Below, piece by piece: positions 4,154-11,313 of a DNA stretch of 11,367 nucleotides (the first letter of the stretch is position 1; the number at the start of each line of letters is the position of its first letter). This stretch comes from Methanomassiliicoccaceae archaeon UBA113 (GTDB lineage: Archaea; Thermoplasmatota; Thermoplasmata; Methanomassiliicoccales; Methanomethylophilaceae): NCBI GenBank assembly GCA_002506175.1, contig DAXB01000066.1:1-11367 (forward strand), given 5' to 3'. The position numbers were made by a program, and so were the translations under genes. The notes under the pieces are model-generated. The model ran no database searches, was not told the DNA's origin, and saw only the letters and a program-made list of their open reading frames with translations.

Positions 4154-6841
4154 ATGGACATTGTCAATTCCCACATGAACAGGGGAAGAGTGCTGACCGT
4201 TGCGGTGTTATCGATCGTTCTTGCGATGGCGTTTTCAACAGTGGCCTCATCGGATGAGATGGATGGGACCGAAACAAGCGGAACATGCGGGCCATACCTC
4301 ACCTGGACGATAGAAGAACAGACGACGGAAAGTGGCAAAGAGACCGTACTCATCATCAGTGGAAACGGAAAAATGTATGACTTCGATGAAGAATCCGTTC
4401 CCTGGGCAAAATCCAAAGACAAGATCACAATAATTGTCCTGAGTGATGAGGTCAGCACGATAGGAAGCTATGCATTCTACAACATGTCCAAAGTCAGCGG
4501 AGAGTTCTCTATCAACAGCCGTATCTCCAGCATCGGTGATCATGCACTGGAAAAATGCAAATACCAGAAATTCACCGTAATTGACGGCAATGCAGACTTC
4601 AAATCGGATAATGGTATTCTATGCGATTACGGACTGACCACAATCATCCAGGTACCTGCGGGGATGACAGGCGCATATACCATTCCGGCAACGGTCACCA
4701 AGATAGGCCCGAATGCGTTCACGGGGTGTGACGCTATCACGTCCCTCAATGTATCCTCGAATGCCAGCGACATCTCGTCCACTGCATTCGAAGGACTGGT
4801 CGCAGCCAGCATAGTATTCGGAAATAATTTCAAAAACCCCGACAAGGAGAATGCGTTCGGGTTGAGGTTCTACTACAAGGTCGATGTAACCACGACTGCC
4901 GAAACATTGGACCTAGCTGGGCATCAGTTTAATTATTCGAACTTCCAAATGATCAAAGCGAAGAACGATCCAGCACAATACACAGTGAAATACAGCAATT
5001 GTTCATCGCCGGATCCGGAAAACCCTGTAAAAGAGATTGTGGGTATGCCTATCGTTCTTGCATCTGAAGCATCCCCTGAAGAGGGAAAGGGCCCATGGAC
5101 ATTCGCTGGCTGGCTGAACGGTGAAACAATTTACAAAACTTTCATTGGAAAAGAAGCCAAAGAATACGAAATGACCGCCCAATGGGTAGTTACGGTCACA
5201 TTTGATTCGAGGGGAGGATCTGAGGTAGATCCCATCACAACAGAAATTAACGGATCGATCACCAAACCATCGGATCCAACAATAGATAAACTGAAATTCG
5301 AAAAATGGGTAGATGCGGACAACAAAGATGCCAAATGGGATGAACTCACAAAGAATGTAACATATTATGCCGTTTGGAAGGTTGAAGTATTATTCGATGC
5401 AAACGGTGGAAAAGTCATCTTGGAAGATGGAAAAACTGCGGACACCTTAAGCAGACTTATCTTAAAGGACGAAACAGTAGGTGCACTGCCGAACGCTACA
5501 AAAGACGGCTTCAAACTCCTCGGATGGTTCACAGATCCGAAAGAAGGTGAGAAGATCAAACCGACCGACAAGTATACAGAATCCATCAGAGTCTACGCCC
5601 ATTGGGAGACCATTGGCGACTGCTTGATATCATTCGTTTGCCAAACCAAAGACGGCATCGAACTGCACAAATGGGAGAAGACAGTGCAAGGCGGGGATGT
5701 AATAACCACACCGAGCGAAAACACATTCACTTCGAAATCCATAACATATTATGTCGAGGGCTGGAACGGGTTCAAAGAAGGAATGATTGCCACAGGCAAT
5801 ATGACGTTTACAGGCATCTATATGAAAGCCATAAACATCAAAGACCCAATAGAAGGGAAAAGTGTGAGTTACATCGCTGACGGAGATGCGATATACATCC
5901 TGGCCAGTACATTCAAACAGTTAAAAGACGTATCAAATAATGATCCCGAATTCACATTCACGATCACATTCAACAACGGCAGCATGACCTTGGACAGCAC
6001 ATTCCTCAAACCGCTGAAACCGGTCGACATCAAAGTCGCGATATACAAGAAGAATATCGACGATGTTCCAATAGAGGTGCAGAAGAAAGCGGGTGCCGAA
6101 TCAGAGATATTCACAATAGTGTTCGGAAACGAGTATTCGCTGACCAATCAACTCACAATCTCACTCAATTACAGCCTTGAGGGAAAAGTGAAAGAAAGAT
6201 TGACGATATCAAGCATAAAGGAAGACGGAACTGTGGAAACACTGTCCGGATATCCGAGCAATACCGACATCACTTTCAAAACGAAGACACTCGATTACTT
6301 CGCAGTCAAATACGACATCACCAACAATCTGATAACATTCATGAACGAGGACAAACTGTTCGAGTACTACCTCATAGAAAAAGGGAAGGAGATCCCGGCC
6401 CCCGTGACCGTACCGACCAAGGATCCTACGGCACAATACAAGTATACATTCGTGGAATGGAGCAACTACACTCCCGGAATGAAATCCTTTGTGTACAACC
6501 AATCATTCCTTGCCGTGTACAAGACGGAACTTAGGACATACACAATCAAGTTCATATGCGAGGCGCAGGGCAAGACTGTAGAGGTTGAGAACAAACAACT
6601 CGCATACGGGGAGAAGGTGACCGCTCCCCTAACAAAATCCGTATTGATAGGCGGAACCACATATGAGATCGCCTCATGGCACGGACTTACGAGCGAAACC
6701 GTCGTAAACGGGGATATGACATTCCGTGCCGAACTCAAAGAAACGACGTCCACCTCTTGGATATACATTGTCATATGCGCCGCAGCTGTATTAGTCATCG
6801 TAGAGACGCTCTACATGTACAACAAGAGATTCAGAGACTGA
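4154..6841 (+). CDS. Membrane-anchored adhesin-like protein with LRR_5 and InlB-type repeats
   Basis: An 895-residue surface protein. In order: basic N-terminus and hydrophobic signal segment (about 11-32); BspA-like LRR_5 repeats (about 90-215) shown by IGSYAF, IGDHAL and IGPNAF steps; a run of Listeria-Bacteroides/InlB B-type beta repeats (about 275-485) with the FDSRGG and FDANGG starts and AQW, AVW, AHW ends; related but diverged units near 490-557, 725-790 and 795-862 that carry a WxG/WSN turn and end in FTGIY, FLAVY or FRAEL; an unassigned beta-rich stretch (about 560-720); a single membrane helix (about 869-885) and a short basic tail KRFRD inside the cell. There are many NxS/T sites that could be glycosylated. 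Such proteins in gut methanogens are thought to bind hosts or bacteria, but this ligand is unknown. It is preceded by its own promoter and followed after 48 bases by a Sel1-repeat gene. Confidence 0.85.
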   Translation: MDIVNSHMNRGRVLTVAVLSIVLAMAFSTVASSDEMDGTETSGTCGPYLTWTIEEQTTESGKETVLIISGNGKMYDFDEESVPWAKSKDKITIIVLSDEVSTIGSYAFYNMSKVSGEFSINSRISSIGDHALEKCKYQKFTVIDGNADFKSDNGILCDYGLTTIIQVPAGMTGAYTIPATVTKIGPNAFTGCDAITSLNVSSNASDISSTAFEGLVAASIVFGNNFKNPDKENAFGLRFYYKVDVTTTAETLDLAGHQFNYSNFQMIKAKNDPAQYTVKYSNCSSPDPENPVKEIVGMPIVLASEASPEEGKGPWTFAGWLNGETIYKTFIGKEAKEYEMTAQWVVTVTFDSRGGSEVDPITTEINGSITKPSDPTIDKLKFEKWVDADNKDAKWDELTKNVTYYAVWKVEVLFDANGGKVILEDGKTADTLSRLILKDETVGALPNATKDGFKLLGWFTDPKEGEKIKPTDKYTESIRVYAHWETIGDCLISFVCQTKDGIELHKWEKTVQGGDVITTPSENTFTSKSITYYVEGWNGFKEGMIATGNMTFTGIYMKAINIKDPIEGKSVSYIADGDAIYILASTFKQLKDVSNNDPEFTFTITFNNGSMTLDSTFLKPLKPVDIKVAIYKKNIDDVPIEVQKKAGAESEIFTIVFGNEYSLTNQLTISLNYSLEGKVKERLTISSIKEDGTVETLSGYPSNTDITFKTKTLDYFAVKYDITNNLITFMNEDKLFEYYLIEKGKEIPAPVTVPTKDPTAQYKYTFVEWSNYTPGMKSFVYNQSFLAVYKTELRTYTIKFICEAQGKTVEVENKQLAYGEKVTAPLTKSVLIGGTTYEIASWHGLTSETVVNGDMTFRAELKETTSTSWIYIVICAAAVLVIVETLYMYNKRFRD

Positions 6842-6889
6842 GATGATTGAAAGATCTCCCATAACATATCGACAACAGGACGTGACAAT

Positions 6890-7414
6890 ATGGCAATTAC
6901 CGAATCCGAACTGAAAACCATAACAGAGAATGCAGAGAAAGGAGACGCCCAGGCGCAATTCGCACTAGGCCGCCTGTACAACTCGGGAAACGGCATAGAG
7001 CTGTCCCTCCAGAAAGCTTTCGAATGGTACCTCAAATCGGCAGAACAGGGCAATCCCGAGGCGCAGTATGTCATAGGATCCATGTTCAAGGCAGGTTCCG
7101 GACCAGAAAAATCCTTCGAAAAAGCTTTCGAATGGTACCTCAAATCGGCAGAACAAGGGAATGACAAAGCTCAATTCGCCCTCGGAACCCTCTATGAGTA
7201 TGGGAACGGAATCGCACAATCGTATGAGAATGCCGCGTCATGGTACCTCAAATCGGCAGAACAGGGAAATATGACCGCCCAATACTACATGGGATGCTGT
7301 TTCAAAGGCGGAATAGGTGTCGATAAAGACCTTGAAAAAGCCAAGGAATGGTACACTAAAGCTGCGGAACAAGGTCACGAGGAAGCCAAAGAGGATTTAG
7401 AGGCTTTGATCTGA
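6890..7414 (+). CDS. Sel1-like repeat protein
   Basis: The 174-residue protein consists of four 36-residue Sel1-like repeats (about 19-54, 55-90, 91-126, 127-162) plus a partial fifth, each with the A-x-x-W/F-Y-x-K-A/S-A-E-Q-G core (for example WYLKSAEQG). Sel1 repeats are alpha-alpha solenoids used to hold other proteins. There is no signal peptide or membrane segment, so it is likely cytoplasmic. It follows the adhesin-like gene by 48 bases with no terminator between them. A weak TATA-like ATAACATATC at 6861-6870 could drive it alone. Its last 18 bases overlap the end of the convergent nuclease gene. The partner protein is unknown. Confidence 0.88.
   Translation: MAITESELKTITENAEKGDAQAQFALGRLYNSGNGIELSLQKAFEWYLKSAEQGNPEAQYVIGSMFKAGSGPEKSFEKAFEWYLKSAEQGNDKAQFALGTLYEYGNGIAQSYENAASWYLKSAEQGNMTAQYYMGCCFKGGIGVDKDLEKAKEWYTKAAEQGHEEAKEDLEALI
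7013..7266 (+). repeat. Exact DNA repeats inside the Sel1 gene
   Basis: Thirty-five bases at 7013-7047 are repeated exactly at 7121-7155. The 26-base segment at 7025-7050 (starting TGGTACCTCAAATCGG) returns exactly at 7241-7266 and, but for one base, at 7133-7158. All copies are 108 bases apart, which is one 36-residue repeat. Identity at third codon positions points to recent duplication or gene conversion. Confidence 0.85.
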
Positions 7415-8167
7415 ATCGCAATCCCCGAAAAAAGGGCACTTGTGCTGATAAACACACCACCTGCATAATGGAGACTTTACTGGATTCCATTCGGTGCAGG
7501 ATTCTATCTCCCTTATCTTCGAGAGGACCTTCCTCTCGATGTTCTCCAAATCGTAGTTCGACCTCTCGGACGTCACATCACGATCGAACTTCAGCATATG
7601 CCAGACCAAAATCACTCTTTTATCTTTCCCGTAACGCTTCTTCACCCACAACCCGTACATCGCAAGCTGCACATCCGTATCCGCATCAAACTGTGTCTTC
7701 ATCCTGTTGCCGGTCTTATAGTCGCATACATAGAATATACCGTTCTTGAAACCGAACTTGTCTATCCTGACATACCACGAGTTCCCATCCGGAAGTTCCA
7801 TAAGCTCCTCGGTTTCAATCCCTGCAATATGGAGACTGTCGAAAGGATAGAACCTTGCATAATACCTCTCGATGCATTCCGCACCCAGATCCTCCTGTTC
7901 CGCCTCAGAATAGTCTGATGGATTGATGATGCACTCGTGATATTCTGAATCCCATCTGGAATGATAGAATCCCAATACCTCTTCCAGAGAATCCAGCTTA
8001 TCATCCTCCATATCCAAGTACAGTTTCTCCAATGCTTCATGGACCCTCTTTCCGGCGAAAGCCTCTATCGTCTCGAAAGGGGAGTCATACCCTTCGTTAT
8101 AATGAAGATTGTATGCAAAAGGACAGTTATCGAATTGATTGATTCTGGAATAGGAATAGTTCGTCAT
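7397..8167 (-). CDS. RecB/Cas4-like PD-(D/E)XK nuclease with Fe-S cysteines
   Basis: The 256-residue protein matches the PD-(D/E)XK superfamily of RecB/AddB/Cas4 type (PF12705-like). Visible motifs in order: SYSRINQFDNCPFAY (residues 5-19) with C15; GKRVHE with His43; RID with Asp136; CDYKTG with Asp149 and Lys151 as the D-x-K core; QLAMYGLW, the Q-x3-Y motif, at 167-174; and CRWCVYQHKC with C235, C238 and C244. With C15 these give the C-(n)-C-x2-C-x5-C ligands of the 4Fe-4S cluster of Cas4 and AddB. Such enzymes cut or trim DNA ends using divalent metal. No cas gene, CRISPR array or helicase is nearby, so I do not call it cas4. The ATG at 8167 has a weak TATA-like box near 8192-8197. It runs divergent from a membrane-protein gene and overlaps the Sel1 gene tail to tail. 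Confidence 0.85.
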   Translation of the reverse strand: MTNYSYSRINQFDNCPFAYNLHYNEGYDSPFETIEAFAGKRVHEALEKLYLDMEDDKLDSLEEVLGFYHSRWDSEYHECIINPSDYSEAEQEDLGAECIERYYARFYPFDSLHIAGIETEELMELPDGNSWYVRIDKFGFKNGIFYVCDYKTGNRMKTQFDADTDVQLAMYGLWVKKRYGKDKRVILVWHMLKFDRDVTSERSNYDLENIERKVLSKIREIESCTEWNPVKSPLCRWCVYQHKCPFFGDCDSDQSL

Positions 8168-8237
8168 CCGATACCTTCTGTTATTTCCGAATGATAATGG
8201 TTGTTACTGCAGTTATGACACAACACATTAATCACAA

Positions 8238-8738
8238 ATGATGTATCCAGGAGATATGAATGTCGGGTGGAAATTCATTCTCGGATTCGCGATGACCCTG
8301 GCGATGGTCATTTTCGTTCCGTATCTGAATACGGAATACGTAACACCCTACATAGTTGAGAAACTGTCATCTCTAGGCCCCTTGCTTCAATTGCCTGTGG
8401 AAACCATCGTCCAGATTGCGATGTACCTTGGATTGTTCCTATTCATGATAATCCTCGGAGGCGGCGCAGTGTTCAGATACTGCGGGGTCGCGGGAGTGAT
8501 CGGGTTGATAGCCGCATACGCTGTCCTTGGCGATATCATGGATGCTCTCATCCCAGTGGCATCACTCATCACCGTGACCATCATCACCTGGAGCCTGTCC
8601 AGGAGAAGGGAAGCGAAGAAAAAAGCCAAGGAAGAAGAGAAGATAAGGCTGAAAGAAGAGAAGAAAGCCGAGAAAAAGAGACTCGGAAAGGAAAGAAGAG
8701 CTCAGAAAAAGATGAGAATCCGATTCAATCCTTCTTAG
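8238..8738 (+). CDS. Small membrane protein with charged coiled-coil tail
   Basis: A 166-residue protein I do not recognise. It has a likely four membrane segments (about residues 11-29, 55-76, 82-98 and 101-119) and then a 47-residue, almost entirely charged tail rich in Lys, Glu and Arg (from SRRREAKKK to MRIRFNPS) that would form a long helix or coiled coil in the cytoplasm. The basic tail could touch nucleic acid, membrane lipid or ribosomes; this is inference. The ATG at 8238 is used here; ATG 8256 has an AG-rich stretch just before it and a TATA-like ACATTAATC about 26 bases upstream, and would remove six residues. The gene ends inside the convergent GNAT gene (14-base overlap). Confidence 0.75.
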   Translation: MMYPGDMNVGWKFILGFAMTLAMVIFVPYLNTEYVTPYIVEKLSSLGPLLQLPVETIVQIAMYLGLFLFMIILGGGAVFRYCGVAGVIGLIAAYAVLGDIMDALIPVASLITVTIITWSLSRRREAKKKAKEEEKIRLKEEKKAEKKRLGKERRAQKKMRIRFNPS

Positions 8739-9207
8739 TGGTGCCCATTTCCTTCAGAGTGTCCCCAGTTATACGGTACACTGTCCACTCATCCATTGGC
8801 TGTGCACCCAATGAAAGATAGAAATCGATGCTGGGCTTGTTCCAATCCAAGCACCACCATTCTAAACGACCGCATCCTCTTTCGACTGCTATCCTCGCAA
8901 GCTCCGTGATCGTTGCCTTCCCGTGACCCCTGCCACGATACTCCGGGAGAATGAACAGGTCCTCCAGGTATATCCCGGCCCTTCCGAGGAATGTCGAGAA
9001 GTTATGGAAGAACAGTGCGAAACCGATCTCCTTCCCGCCCTCCATGGGGAATATAACCTCGGCCTTGTTCCTGACGAACAGCCATTCGTTCAGTGTCGAC
9101 TCGTCTGCCACAACCTGATTTAGCATCCCCTCGTAATCCGCAAGATCTCTGATGAACTTGAGGATCAACGGAACATCGTCCTTCGTAGCAGAACGGAAAT
9201 CTGTCAA
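8725..9207 (-). CDS. GNAT acetyltransferase, diamine (SSAT-like) group
   Basis: The 160-residue protein resembles the spermidine/spermine (SSAT) branch of GNAT enzymes. It has an N-terminal RSATKDDVPLILKFIRDLADYE, then FALFFHNFSTFLGRAGIYLE, the acetyl-CoA loop PEYRGRGHGK (residues 88-97), and RLEWWCLDWNKPSIDFYLSLGA carrying the family's acceptor-side residues and catalytic Tyr130. These enzymes acetylate polyamines or small amines, but substrates in archaea vary. The start chosen is TTG at 9207, preceded by GGTG at a five-base spacing, giving MTDFRSATKDD, the normal beginning of the family. An in-frame GTG at 9267 would add 20 residues translated from the malic enzyme terminator and is rejected. 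Codons from 8725 overlap the end of the convergent membrane-protein gene by 14 bases. Confidence 0.85.
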   Translation of the reverse strand: MTDFRSATKDDVPLILKFIRDLADYEGMLNQVVADESTLNEWLFVRNKAEVIFPMEGGKEIGFALFFHNFSTFLGRAGIYLEDLFILPEYRGRGHGKATITELARIAVERGCGRLEWWCLDWNKPSIDFYLSLGAQPMDEWTVYRITGDTLKEMGTTKKD

Positions 9208-9225
9208 ACGAACACCATTATTATG

Positions 9226-9250
9226 GAAAAAATAAGGGGCGAAAGCCCCT
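9226..9250 (-). terminator. Hairpin terminator after malic enzyme
   Basis: On the minus strand AGGGGC-TTTC-GCCCCT (9235-9250) is followed by TATTTTTTC. It ends malic enzyme transcription 14 bases after the stop. The AT-rich T-run also sits about 23 bases before the downstream GNAT start and may double as its TATA box. Confidence 0.8.
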
Positions 9251-9263
9251 GAATATGTTTCAA

Positions 9264-10625
9264 TCACTCCTTGTACTCTTTGATGAAATCTTCCTTCATC
9301 ATCTGAGCAGTAAGGTTCCTGGACCTGTTAATCATGAACTCGGCCTTGTCATGCATCTCCTGCTTGGAGAGCTTGAGTCTTGCGACTCCCTGCTCCTGAG
9401 CCTTCGAACCGACTGCAACTGCCTCATCGATGAATGCCTGAGTCTCGGACATAGTCGGAACGATGTATTCGGGAGATATTCCGTTCTTCTCAGCTGTTTC
9501 TGCAAGAGACCTTGCCGCTGCAATGCACATCTCATCCGTGATTGTCTTTGCCCTTACATCGAGGACTCCACGGAAGATTGCGGGGAATCCCATTGAGTTG
9601 TTGACCTGGTTGGGGAAGTCCGATCTTCCGGTTGCGAACACTTTGCATCCGTGCTCCTTAGCCTCCCAAGGCCAAATCTCCGGGATCGGGTTGGCTGTTG
9701 CGAAGATGATCGGATCGTCTGCCATGAGGTCGACGTACTCCGGAGGGATGGTTCCCGGTCCAGGCTTGGATGCTGCGATTACGATATCCGCACCCTCGAT
9801 TGCCTCCTTCATTCCGCCCTTCTTGCCTGCTCCGTTGGTCTTCTTACAGATGTCCCATTTCTGTTTGAAATGAGTCTCATCCAGAACACCCTCCTCGTAC
9901 CTGTCGGCATTGAGGATTCCTTTGGTATCGCACATACACATGTTGCTGGGCTTGAATCCTGTAGCGAGCAGAAGTCTGGAGATAGCGATCGTAGCTGCTC
10001 CTGCTCCGATGATGGTAATGTTTGCTTCCTCGAGCTTCTTTCCTACGAGCTTCATCGCGTTGATAGCTCCTGCTACCTCGACTGTGGCCGTTCCCTGCTG
10101 ATCGTCATGCCATACGGGAATCTTGCAGTCTCTCCTGAGCTCGTCAAGGATATCGAAGCACTTGGGGTTAGAGATATCCTCGAGGTTGATTCCTCCGAAC
10201 GAGGGAGCGATGAGCCTGACGGTCTCGATGATCTTCTCGGGATCCTTGGTGTCAAGACAGATGGGGACGCAATCGACTCCTCCGAGGTACTTGAACAGCA
10301 TACCCTTTCCTTCCATGACGGGCATAGCTGCCTCGGGCCCGATATCTCCGAGACCAAGAACGCGTGTTCCATCAGATACAACTGCGACGGTGTTCCATTT
10401 CCAAGTGTGCTCGTACACCATGTCGGGGTTCTTCGCGATGTCCTTACAGGGCTCCGCGACTCCCGGAGAGTACCAAATGGCAAAATCGTCAAAGGACCTT
10501 ACACATGCCTTCGGTACGACTTCGATCTTTCCCCCGTAATACGGGTGCATCTTCATAGCATCCTGTCCTGGCTTCTTTGCCTTCGCGAGACGCTCCTCTA
10601 CGCTGATTTCCTGGTCATTTACCAT
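9264..10625 (-). CDS. NAD(P)-dependent malic enzyme, bacterial-type
   Basis: The 453-residue enzyme decarboxylates malate to pyruvate and CO2 with NAD+ or NADP+. Seen: YSPGVA with the catalytic Tyr52; MEGKGMLFK with Lys107; NLED (Glu149, Asp150) and WHDDQQGTA (Asp174/175) for metal and substrate; the Rossmann loop IIGAGAATIA near 205-214; ATANPIPE (Asn312) and NQVNNSMGFP near 339. There is no C-terminal phosphotransacetylase domain, so it is the short form, with about 50 extra residues at the C-terminus beyond the core. The start at 10625 follows GAGGTG (10633-10638, seven-base spacing); a longer frame from 10760 would pass through the promoter and the upstream terminator. In a methanogen it would link pyruvate and the C4 acids; direction is inferred. 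NAD versus NADP preference cannot be read here. Confidence 0.93.
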   Translation of the reverse strand: MVNDQEISVEERLAKAKKPGQDAMKMHPYYGGKIEVVPKACVRSFDDFAIWYSPGVAEPCKDIAKNPDMVYEHTWKWNTVAVVSDGTRVLGLGDIGPEAAMPVMEGKGMLFKYLGGVDCVPICLDTKDPEKIIETVRLIAPSFGGINLEDISNPKCFDILDELRRDCKIPVWHDDQQGTATVEVAGAINAMKLVGKKLEEANITIIGAGAATIAISRLLLATGFKPSNMCMCDTKGILNADRYEEGVLDETHFKQKWDICKKTNGAGKKGGMKEAIEGADIVIAASKPGPGTIPPEYVDLMADDPIIFATANPIPEIWPWEAKEHGCKVFATGRSDFPNQVNNSMGFPAIFRGVLDVRAKTITDEMCIAAARSLAETAEKNGISPEYIVPTMSETQAFIDEAVAVGSKAQEQGVARLKLSKQEMHDKAEFMINRSRNLTAQMMKEDFIKEYKE

Positions 10626-10632
10626 GTTAATC

Positions 10633-10638
10633 CACCTC
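10633..10638 (-). promoter_or_regulatory. Ribosome-binding site of malic enzyme
   Basis: GAGGTG on the minus strand, seven bases before ATG 10625. It fixes the start and shows that this message has a leader, unlike most neighbours. Confidence 0.7.
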
Positions 10639-10697
10639 GATACCGCTGATACCCATCGCCAACGGCACTCGAAACTGGCAGTTGAATCCATTTTTTC

Positions 10698-10710
10698 CTT
10701 ATTTAATAAA
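10698..10710 (-). promoter_or_regulatory. TATA box of malic enzyme
   Basis: The minus strand reads TTTATTAAATAAG here. It predicts transcription starting near 10677, giving a leader of about 50 bases that carries the GAGGTG site. It lies immediately downstream of the terminator of the membrane-protein gene, so malic enzyme is its own unit. Confidence 0.6.
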
Positions 10711-10713
10711 ATG

Positions 10714-10741
10714 GGTGAAAATAGGGAGGGCGGACCCTCCC
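10714..10741 (-). terminator. Hairpin terminator after the membrane-protein gene
   Basis: On the minus strand GGGAGGG-TCCG-CCCTCCC (10724-10741) forms a seven-pair GC stem followed by TATTTTC. It ends the 10757-11278 transcript. Confidence 0.78.
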
Positions 10742-10756
10742 AGGGAATGTGTTTGC

Positions 10757-11278
10757 TCAAGCCTCTGCTACGGACTTTGCGGTGACAAGCTCCCTTGCCA
10801 TGAGGTACAGGGAGATTGCTGCACAGACGAAGTAGATGGCCGCGATGATTGCAGGGTTATCCGTGATCGCTCCGACCCAGTCGTAGAGGTATGCCTGAGA
10901 GACGATAAGGAGAAGAATCCACACGATACAGAGTGCCGAAACTGCCTGATCCCTCTGGACAGACATAACGGCGCTGACAATGAGAAGCACGACAATGACC
11001 ATTGTCATGAACAAATCGCCAGGTGTGGCAATCATCAGTGCGATTGACAAGAGAAGAACGCCCAAAGGCGCCTCATCCTTGAGGAACAGTAAAATGGATG
11101 CTATCAGTGCAAACACTACAACGACGGCCTTCACAAACTCCTCGTTTGTTGCGTACATGCTGGAGATGAACTGGAACTGCTGGTTGAGCAGAACGAATCC
11201 GAGGTATAGTGCATAGACTGTAAGGATCAAGTACCCCATGGATTTGACACCCGAGTTGGTTAGATACGAGCCTGACAT
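10757..11278 (-). CDS. Six-segment membrane protein of unknown function
   Basis: A 173-residue hydrophobic protein with about six membrane helices (roughly residues 13-33, 49-66, 70-84, 88-107, 110-129 and 141-160), short loops and a soluble tail ending MARELVTAKSVAEA. I do not recognise a family and see no transport or enzyme motif. The start at 11278 (MSGSYLTNSG) is chosen because the TATA box at 11301-11313 lies 27 bases upstream; an in-frame ATG at 11317 would put the promoter inside the coding region. It is transcribed toward malic enzyme but separated from it by a terminator, so a functional link is not implied. Confidence 0.75.
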   Translation of the reverse strand: MSGSYLTNSGVKSMGYLILTVYALYLGFVLLNQQFQFISSMYATNEEFVKAVVVVFALIASILLFLKDEAPLGVLLLSIALMIATPGDLFMTMVIVVLLIVSAVMSVQRDQAVSALCIVWILLLIVSQAYLYDWVGAITDNPAIIAAIYFVCAAISLYLMARELVTAKSVAEA

Positions 11279-11300
11279 GATGACAAATAGCGAACGGCTA

Positions 11301-11313
11301 CTATATTTATTTT
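11301..11313 (-). promoter_or_regulatory. TATA box of the membrane-protein gene
   Basis: The minus strand reads AAAATAAATATAG, a strong archaeal TATA box about 27 bases before ATG 11278. The remaining bases to the window edge (11318-11367) show no gene. Confidence 0.6.

Noticed and set aside
7397..8167. Calling the nuclease Cas4 and expecting a CRISPR array
   Set aside because: No direct-repeat array, cas1, cas2 or other cas gene is visible on either side; the family also includes many non-CRISPR nucleases.
8207..8214. ACTGCAGT palindrome between the divergent nuclease and membrane-protein genes
   Set aside because: Eight bases only, with one copy; expected by chance.
9651..10649. A 332-residue open frame on the + strand
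   Set aside because: It lies antisense to malic enzyme, which has clear catalytic motifs in the opposite strand. The + frame has no recognisable domain and no promoter; it is a by-product of codon bias.
10626..10760. Upstream extension of malic enzyme by 45 residues
   Set aside because: The extension would include the malic enzyme promoter and the terminator of the preceding gene. The GAGGTG site fixes the start at 10625.
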